A stretch of 64,000 nt of DNA from Gnetum montanum (taxonomy: Eukaryota > Streptophyta > Gnetopsida > Gnetales > Gnetaceae), in the NCBI GenBank assembly GCA_015680685.1, contig MNCI01015611.1, positions 501,717 to 565,716 of the forward strand, given 5' to 3'. This document shows, in pieces, positions 56,601 through 64,000 of this stretch. The notes under the pieces are model-generated. The model did no database searches. It saw only the letters and a list, made by a program, of their open reading frames with translations, and was not told the DNA's origin. Position 1 is the stretch's first letter. Each line of letters starts with the position of its first letter. Both the position numbers and the translations under genes were made by a program.

Positions 56601-57169
56601 CTAATAGGTAAATAAATCATGATGCATGAAGTTGTTCTATTGCAGTATTAGCACTACAAAATTCACATCCTAATATTCAATTCATTGTTATCTTTAGAGA
56701 ACTTATCTTTCCTCAAGATATAGTATTAATGGAAACAATCGAGATCCCACTATCTCAACATTTTTTAATTTATGTTGCTTGCAAGGCTAAGATAACAACT
56801 CAAAACAAAATATTTAGAAGAGGTCATATGTAGCATACAAATCTAACAATGCATCTAATGGGCATAATTAAAAGCTAAAGAAATATAACATTATGTAAAT
56901 GCTACAAATTGTAAGACCTTAATCATATGCGTAGAGATCAATCATACAAGAGCACACATAGAAAACCATGATACTTTCACATAAATGAGCTCTCAATTCA
57001 CAAGTATGAAGGAATTAGAACATGTTCAAAATTCTAAAGAGCCATGATCATCAAGGGAATCCAACTACAAATACCTAACCTCATCAACATAAGGGATTTG
57101 ATAAGATCATAAGATGGTGTAAAGAGAGAATTCACAACCTTATCTTGCATTAGCAAAGAGAAGACCAAG
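53641..57169. other. Unidentified interior of B copy 2, no supported gene
   Basis: Collinear with B copy 1 but with its own indels. No PR, RT, RNase H or integrase motif recognised. Parallel 67-aa ORFs (8225-8428 and 54367-54570) start QESNVSTSISRREYTIN in both copies but show no known domain. Confidence 0.5.
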
Positions 57170-58033
57170 TGATGAAGTGTCATTAGTCGATGCATCGACT
57201 AGGCCACGTATACGGGGCCGTGTATACGTGGCCACGTCGACGTGGTCCCATTTACGTGGAGCCTATTTTGGCCTATAAATAAGAGGGCCTTCTGCCTCAC
57301 TTAGGTACCTTTTTTTCAATTGTAGCGAAGCTTTTGCAGTTTGTTCCCACACGAGATAGAATATTTTCCAAGTGCCCGCAATAGGTGTAAGAAAAGTGAC
57401 CGGCTCTTTATTCAAGCGTTGATGTATCTAAGCCCATTGGCGTGATGGCAATAAAGATGAACTCTTCAAGCATTCCTTGTAGCATTTGGACTTAACCATT
57501 TAATGCATTCAATAGTTTAATATGTTTATGCTTTGATAATTACTTAAGTTTCTATTATTGTTATTTTAATTGTTGTCGCTCCCTTATAGTTCGTAAAAGC
57601 CATAAGTACGATCATCTTGAATGTAAACCCAACGTTTGGTAACCCAGTGACGCTTAATGCCGGGTAACCCAGTAGTGTTTAGGGAATGCTTAGAACGTGC
57701 TCAGAAGATGAGATCGAATACTTATGCTAGGAGTAGTTAGGATATAGATTAAGATAATCATAGATTATTTAATATTCTAGCCTTGCTTTCCAAGATTATT
57801 AGACACCAAAAGATAAGTAAAAAGCTATAAAAATCATTAGCCTTAATCTCACTTAACCATTGCAAACAAACATCACAAGTGAGATTAGGAAGACAATGCC
57901 CATTCTAACCCAGGGTTTCACTAGTTAGGGTCTGGTGTATATTAAGTGCTTACAGTCTATGAAATTTGACCAAGTCGCATGTGAACACCCATGATTTGTA
58001 TGGTTGGGCGTAGGGGTACCTAGCCGCTCATCA
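57170..58033 (+). repeat. 5' LTR of element C (864 bp)
   Basis: TGATGAAGTGTC...AGCCGCTCATCA. U3 has nested short palindromes around GATGCATCGAC, CGTATACGGGGCCGTGTATACG and CCACGTCGACGTGG (about 57195-57247). TATA CTATAAATAAGAGG at 57273-57286. Confidence 0.9.
57273..57286 (+). promoter_or_regulatory. TATA box of the element C LTR
   Basis: CTATAAATAAGAGG, identical to the LTR TATA boxes of A and F. Confidence 0.75.
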
Positions 58034-58034
58034 T

Positions 58035-58052
58035 TGGTGCCATTGCCGAGGA
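58035..58052 (+). promoter_or_regulatory. Element C primer binding site (tRNA-Asp, 3 mismatches)
   Basis: TGGTGCCATTGCCGAGGA, one base after the LTR. Differences are all transitions. Confidence 0.88.
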
Positions 58053-58198
58053 CTATTAGTCTTACATGCATCATCTAACCTTAGTGAAACTATCATTCAC
58101 ATCGTTGGAACAGACCCAGGATAGCAACATTTATGCATGCTAGGCGGATTAAAGTAAACATAAGGTACACTAATTAAATGGATTATCTAACATCCAAT

Positions 58199-60238
58199 TT
58201 GACTTCTTCTCACAGGCGAGATGTATCCAACCCACCGATGCCACAAGAATATCGGGTGGTATACAAGCATCTCGATGAATATGTTCCTAACTTCACATTC
58301 ATCCTACATCAGGATGAGCATCTGTGATGGTGGGACATGGAGGGCAACATCATACTACCACCCGACCGATCAGCTCCTGCAATGCTATTTCAAAATCTTG
58401 CTAGACTGGGCATCCAGGACCGTGGAGTGGACTACATCATGGAGGACCATGACTACAGGGACTATCGTCCCACTGAGGCTCAATGAGCATGAGACCAGTA
58501 GCAGGCAGAAAGATATCAACACCTGAAGGGGAAATAATTCAGTAACCCCTTATTCTCGCAAGGGTTGTAGGACGATGGGGATCCTATCTTTCATGATTCC
58601 CATTTGACCGAACTTCCCCTGGGGTAGCAAATCCTTTAGTCCATCATTCAAAGTAAGCCTCCAAGTGATCAAGATCCTCACATGGATGGAGGGTCACATA
58701 GCAAGGATGGGCAGGATGATCGAGGTCATCATCAGGGTAGATGAGGAGATCGACACCGGAGTGGCAACAATTCCTCTTCTTCTTCTCCATCCTCTTGCTC
58801 TCTTATACCCTCATCCAGCTCAGGCTCTGAGCGTAACCAGGGTAGAAAGGAGCGAAAGGATAGTGGTCGAAAGGTTCAAAAGGGACAACTTGAGGAAACA
58901 TGCGATCAATCGCATGATGCTCGCCGACATGAAAGGAGGGGTAGCCAAAATCATCACAGACATCATGGTCCTCAGCAAGACTATGGCTCAGATGAGCCAT
59001 TGTTGGCTACTCAGAGCATGATCCAGATTGCCAAGGCAGTTCAAATTCCTAGTAGGCATGTGAAGGATAGTCAGATCAAGGGTGTTGATATGAACAACAT
59101 CCCCAGATTTGAAGGGGGATACAACTGTGATCTGCAAACTCACTTGTAGGCATTCCATGACGCCTGCACCCTATAGAACATTGACAATGATTGGCAGAAG
59201 TTGAATCTATTCCCTCGCACACTCATCAAGGAAGAAAAAAGCTGGTACCGGTCCTTGGAACCATAATCAATCAGAAGATGGAGTATGATGCTTGAGATTT
59301 TCAATGATAAGTATCACACATACTTCAGAGTGGTGAACCTGAGACATCAGATCCAAGGGTGAAAGCAAGGTAATCATGAACCCTTGGATGCAGCCATGAG
59401 CAGTTACTATTCACTACTACATCGGTGCCCTAGTCATGGCTACTCTCAGTAGGCACAGCTTCGTCACATCATTGATGGGATCCATTTTGAAATGTAGACC
59501 CTTGCTGTGTACACCCAAGGATGACTGTCGGAGCTAAGGGCCCATCAATTGCAGCACCTCATTGAGCAGGTGTCCAAGGAGGAAGGGGAACTTAGAAAAA
59601 AGGAGAGTGCAAAAGAATTCAACCAGGATCCTTCTCTCAGAAAAAGGGAAGTCCGATTTTATGAAGATGAGGAGGAATCACCACTAAAAGCAGCAATGAA
59701 TCGAAAGACCTTGCCTTTACAAAAGTTTGCATCTGAAATATCGGCAAAGGTTGATAAGATGTGGGACTCTTTGGACGAAAAATTCCAAAGTGTGCTGAAA
59801 ATTGAAGAGGAGTCCAGAGAACAGGGTAATAATCGCAATCAATGCAGGAAGAAGGAAGCTGAACATGCCCAATATAAGGGTAAGGGCAAAGTTGCTGTAG
59901 CAGAGTAGGTTGCAGACTCTAACACCAAGGAAGATGATGAATGTGACATATGCCAATATGAACATCCCAAGGGATGTTGCCCTGTGGTGTTACATCTTCA
60001 AGAGTCTGGGGTGTATGCATTGAATCCTCACTTGGTGAAGAGACAAACACCCCAAATGTTACCTTACCCACAAGGCAACCCAAGGCAATTCCACCAACAG
60101 CAAAAATACTATCCAAGTGGAGCACCACCGCAACCTTATGAATACTTCCAGCAATGGTAACACCCACAAGTGTGGGGGATGCCACCTCCAAGGTAGCAAT
60201 ACCCTTACAAACAGCTAGATCCCTATGGGTACTATGTT
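58199..60238 (+). pseudogene. Element C gag remnant
   Basis: The initiator position is TTG instead of ATG, then TSSHRRDVSN. Conserved EYVPNFTFILHQDEHL and MEGNIILPPDRSAPAML (58278-58390), Gag core PRFEGGYNCDLQTHL...AFHDACTL (59100-59175), SLLHRCPSHGYSQ (59410-59450), the 119-aa open stretch 59549-59908, and zinc-knuckle-like CDICQYEHPKGC (59941-59976). C-terminus LDPYGYYV then CAA where element A has TAG. About a dozen in-frame stops. Confidence 0.88.
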
Positions 60239-61290
60239 CAAAAACTGGTCTCTCCATGAGACTCTTTCAATCATGCGGCCTTCCCAAGTTATTACCACCC
60301 CCCGGAGTATTTTTGATCTCAATCTCCATCACCCAGGGGTGAAAACCCACATCTCTTCTATCCTCCATCACCTTCTCCTATCACTCCTTCTCCATAACAT
60401 CCCACTCAGTTGCCACCTACTCCACTGATGTAGGGAGACATACTGCCACAACCACAGCAACGAAATGCTACGAGGGCTGTCAACCTACAACCAACACCTC
60501 AGCCAAGTGGATCGGAGCCCAAACCACAAAAATGTCCTTTTTCCAGCCTAATAATCTGAACATACCCTCACATACACTTGTGGCCAGTGCATCTGAACCT
60601 TCAAGAGCCTGCACTATTTCATCACTCGAGTAGCCTTCAAGTCAACCACACTCCAACATCCAGATGATCATGCTTACACATGCTATGATCGACTGGATCA
60701 AGGTAGGTCATCTTCCCCAAAAATTGACTGATCCAAGAAGCCCCCTCAGCTATCTTCAAGTGGTAGGGAATGAGCCACACAAAGATCTTTTGGACTTGGG
60801 GTCAAGAGTCAATTTGATCTCTCATGACATGTACAAGAACTGGAACTTGCCCCTGCTAAAGAAGAGCAAAGTTCAACTTGAGTTAGCAGACCAATCCATC
60901 ACCGTTCCCTTGGCATTGGTGGAGGACATTGTGACCATCGTTTGTGGGTGGTCCTATCCTGTTGATTTCTTGGTCATCCGTGTGGAGAACTACAAGGGGA
61001 ACTTCCCAATCATCATGGGAAGAGCCTGGCTGAGCACAATGGATGCATGACTAGGACTTTGAGATCTATCCCTTGAAATTTCAAAAGAAAATCCTTTCGG
61101 AAAGATCAAGAAGAAGCATGTTTCATGCATCGCGTATAGTGACTCAGGCTACAACTGTGTCTAGCAGTTATGATCTACTAAGTGGATATCCATTCAAGCA
61201 TGCAGTCGGTGTACCAAGGAATCACCTATTCAATAGTGTCTGTATGCAGCAGCCACCAACCAAGAGGGCACCCAGTGACTGACAGCTAAT
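60239..61290 (+). pseudogene. Element C protease remnant
   Basis: Proline-rich linker (PPTPLM..GDILPQPQQRNATRAVNLQP), then an open stretch 60664-61050: MIDWIKVGHLPQKLTDP, the active-site region DLLDLGSRVNLIS (DLG rather than DSG; DLG also occurs in Athila-type proteases), LVEDIVTIVCGWSYPVDFLVI, NFPIIMGRAWLS. Stops flank it. Confidence 0.85.
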
Positions 61291-61305
61291 CCTACTAGCA
61301 GTGCA

Positions 61306-62548
61306 TTGTGCATGGAACCATATGAGGGGCTTGTACAAGCCTATGTTAAAAGCATGGATGAAATGGAAGAGGTTCATCAACAGGTCTCCACTGTTGATGA
61401 CCATGATGACTGGGGGAAGCTCCAAATCCTTGAAAGCTTCAAACAAGAGCCCCTAGAGCTCAAGTCTTTACCGGCTCACTTGGAATATGCATTTTTGCAA
61501 AATGGAAAGCCGGTAATTATTAATACCACCCTTGCTCCTGAACAGAAAAAGAAATTGATGAAGGTGATGAACAAATGGGATGCTGCATTTGCATGGTCAT
61601 ATCCTGAGTTAACTAGAGTTGATCCTAGGGTCTACCAACATCATATCTATATTGACCCCTCCATGAAGCCATGATGACAGCCACAAAGATGATTGAACCC
61701 CAAACTGAAGTAGGTCGTCAAAGATGAAATCGAACAATTGCTAAAGACAAGGTTCATCTATACTATTGTTGATAGCGAATGGGTTAGCCCACTCATTATT
61801 GTGCTGAAGAAAGGTGGAAAATGGAGGTTCTATATTAATTTTTGATTGCTCAACATGGCCACCTTCAAGGATCACTTTCCACTCCCATTTGTGGACCAAG
61901 TGTTGGACACCATTTTAGGGCACTACTTTTATAGCTTTTTGGATGGTTATAGTAGCTATAACCAGATCCAAATTGCACCAGAGGACCAGGCCAAAATAAC
62001 TTTCACAAGTCCATGAGGGACTTTCGCATACAAGAATATGGCTTTTGGCCTGTGTAATGCACCTGCCACGTTCCAATGCCTTGTCCTCAGCATCTTCTAG
62101 TAATAGATTAGCAATGGGGTAGAGGTCTTCATGGATGACTTCTCTACCCATGGGGCCACATTCGAGCAAGCCTTGGACCACCTTGAGCAAGTTCTGAAAA
62201 GGTGTGTAGACACTAATCTGTGGCTCAATTGGCAGAAAAGCCATTTGATGGTCCAAGAAGGCATTGTGCTAGGGCATCGCATCTCACAGACAAGGATTAG
62301 TGTGGATCTTGAAAAGATCAGGGTCATCCAAGGAATCACCTATCAACCAAGCACTGTAAAAGATGTGCGGCCATTCCTTGGCCATACTAGTTACTATCGG
62401 TACTTCATTGAAAACTTCTCGAAGATTGCCAAGCCATTGGTAGAACTTACAAAGAAGGATGCTCCATTCATTTGGACCAAGGAATGTGAATCTGCATTCC
62501 AATTCCTTAAACAGAAACTCATAGAAACTCCAGGCCCTTCCACATCCT
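61306..62548 (+). pseudogene. Element C reverse transcriptase remnant
   Basis: Linker MCMEPYEGLVQAYVKSMDEM, then ELTRVDPRVYQHHIYIDPSMKP, LKKGGKWRFYINF, DHFPLPFVDQVLD, HYFYSFLDGYSSYNQIQI, MAFGLCNAPATFQ (62038-62077), catalytic box VFMDDFS (62127-62147, FMDD in place of YVDD), LGHRIS, RPFLGHTSYYRYFIENFSKIAKPL and the thumb region to 62548. Stops at several positions. Would copy RNA to DNA in an intact element. Confidence 0.92.
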
Positions 62549-62940
62549 AATTGGTAGCACTTGATTGGTCCAGGCCCTTCCACATCATGATGGATGCATC
62601 TAATTATGCCTTGCGAGCCATGCTTACACAATGTGATGATCAGAACGTCCATATTATATCCACTATGCAAGCCATAGCATTGTGGGTGCTCAGCTTAACT
62701 ACGCCACCACCACAAAGGAGTTGATGGTGGTGGTGTTCGCCTTGGAAAAATTCCAACACTATGTGCTCGGATACAAGGTGTTTGTGCATACTAATCACAG
62801 TGCTATTTAGTTCCTGATGAACAAACCAATAGTGAGCCCTTGCAGCATCCGGTGGCTGGTGATTCTTCAGGAGTTTGATCTCACCATGGTAGACCAGAAG
62901 GGGACCGAGAATGTGGTGGCTGACCACTTGTCTTGATTAC
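62549..62940 (+). pseudogene. Element C RNase H remnant
   Basis: ALDWSRPFHIMMDASNYALRAML (first catalytic Asp in MDAS), then after a frameshift near 62680 TTTKELMVVVFALEKFQHYVLGYKVFVHTNHSAI (second Glu in TKEL, third Asp of TDH replaced by Asn: TNHSA), and ENVVADHLS. Two frame disruptions and a TAG at the AIxFL position. Confidence 0.85.
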
Positions 62941-64000
62941 GATGGGATGACACAGAAGAGGAGGAGCCCCTCTCTGACCAATTTCCATATGAACTCCTCT
63001 TTGCAGGTGCAGTCGATCCGCGAGTGCCCAAGGAATCCCCTTGGTTCAACCACATCCTCACCTACCTCACAACCCAGGAGTTGCCAAAGGAGTGGAACAA
63101 TTAGCAAAAATAACAGTTTCCCCATAAGGCCAAGCGTTTCATGGAAATCAACGCCCACCTTTATAAGGTGTGCACAGATGGCCTGGTTGGATGGTGTGTC
63201 CCTAATGACGATACATTACACGTTCTCCAAGATGTTCACAAGGGCCCTTGTGGGGGCCACTATGTTGGACACCGCACAGCCATTAAGATCCTGCTTGCAA
63301 GGTATTACTAGCCCATAATTTTCAGGGATGCACAATGGTTCGCCTGCTCCTGCGAACGATGCCAAAAAGATGGTGGGATGACAGCACGATTGGAGGGACC
63401 TCAACAGTGGATCCAACCACTGGAGCCCTTCGACATCTAGGGCATCAACTTCATGGGAACCATCACGCCCTTGTCAAATGAAAAGGCATACATCATCGTA
63501 GTTATGGACTACTGCACAAAGTGGGTAGAAGCAGTAGCCATCGTCAACTATTCTTCCAACACCACCGCATGATTTGTCCAACAACAAATCATCAACAGGT
63601 TTGGAATGCCACATGCACTCATTTCAAATAATGGGACTCATTTCACGGGTGTCACTTTTCAAAAACTCATGCAATACTTGGGGGTCACCCATAAATTTAC
63701 AACACCCTATAACCCCCAAGCCAATGAGTAGGTCAAGGTCACTAATAGGGAGATCACCAAGATCCTTACCTAAACCATCAGCAAATACAGGAGGGATCGG
63801 AGTACCAAAATTAATGATGTCTTATGGGCCTATTGCTCCACTTGAAAACTCCTTGTAGGGTACTCTCCCTATGAGTTAGTGTATGGAAAGTTACCAATAC
63901 TTCCAATTCAAGCAGAACTCTGCACACTATCCACCACCAATGACTTAGGCCTTGACCTCCCACTAGCACAATGCAAGTGACTTATCAATTTAAGTGTGCT
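62941..64000 (+). pseudogene. Element C integrase remnant, truncated by window end
   Basis: Zinc-binding HHCC: HKGPCGGHYVGHRTA and CSCERCQ (63238-63370). Catalytic core: EPFDI-stop-GINFMGTITP (first Asp present), DYCTKWVEAVA, then LISNNGTHFTGVTFQ, where the second catalytic Asp of the usual SDNGTHF is Asn, and NPQANE-stop-VKVTNREITK with the Glu region. Ends YSPYELVYGKLPILPIQAEL. Not functional. Confidence 0.92.

Larger units (their letters stand above)
50475..57169 (+). mobile_element. Element B copy 2: old Ty3/gypsy relic interrupted by C
   Basis: 5' LTR 50475-51347, heavily decayed primer site, duplicated leader broken by an N, gag remnant from 51928, then unidentified sequence shared with B copy 1. 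C is inserted at 57170. Lacks about 1.79 kb present in copy 1 (junction near 56351) and has about 565 bp that copy 1 lacks (about 55108-55672). Confidence 0.78.
57170..64000 (+). mobile_element. Element C: Ty3/gypsy (Athila/Tat-type) with full gag-pol order, decayed, 3' end outside window
   Basis: 5' LTR 57170-58033, primer site 58035-58052, gag, protease, RT, RNase H and integrase in order, running off the right edge. Inserted in B copy 2 after CCAAG (57165-57169); B copy 1 reads ...GAGAAGATTAAG... there. Many stops, mostly at Gln, Trp and Arg codons. This is the only unit here with recognisable RNase H and integrase, and shows what the other units have lost. Confidence 0.9.

Overview
The window looks like nuclear DNA of a large-genome seed plant, possibly a gymnosperm. 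It is AT-rich, holds one intron-containing plant gene, and is otherwise almost entirely layered, mostly decayed LTR retrotransposons. Species cannot be read from the sequence. No rRNA, tRNA, CRISPR or bacterial-type operon was seen.

The host gene (44801-48361, + strand) is an apparently intact nine-exon glycoside hydrolase family 3 beta-glucosidase/exo-beta-glucanase of 642 aa. It has a signal peptide, both catalytic acids and clean GT-AG introns. A decayed LTR ends about 720 bp upstream, and the next LTR element starts about 2.1 kb downstream.

Layout. Element A (1-5306, minus; left end outside the window) is a Ty3/gypsy element of Athila/Tat type with intact gag and protease frames, a perfect tRNA-Asp primer site, and no reverse transcriptase, RNase H or integrase. 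It sits inside an older relative, B copy 1 (about 5307-13683), which also carries a solo LTR (5678-6550) with its target duplication. Units D (13684-25445) and E (24639-41226), both plus, share one LTR in a tandem arrangement. D is interrupted by a gag-only Ty1/copia element (19378-24580, TSD GAAAC). E is interrupted inside its reverse transcriptase by the complete minus-strand element F (29009-37620, TSD TACAA). A fragment H (41227-44080) follows. After the GH3 gene come B copy 2 (50475-57169), which contains a one-base N at a suspicious join, and element C (57170-64000, plus). C is inserted in B copy 2 and is the only element with recognisable gag-PR-RT-RNaseH-INT order, though it is full of stops.

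Common threads. All Ty3/gypsy units share LTR ends TGATRA...TCATCA, a tRNA-Asp primer site and a related Gag with an unusually short zinc-knuckle-like motif. Several units lack most or all of pol but keep a polypurine CATGGGGGAG motif, a T-rich tract and about 1.1 kb of conserved non-coding sequence. F and H also carry an extra sense-strand ORF ('ORF-X') resembling plant 'putative transposon protein' domains; in F a U3-like palindrome and TATA box lie upstream of it. The most unusual signals are unit-specific compensating inverted repeats in the LTR of A, a TAG-CAG-CCA readthrough context at the gag/PR junction of A, the possible internal promoter in F, and a cluster of bZIP-like palindromes in the copia LTRs.
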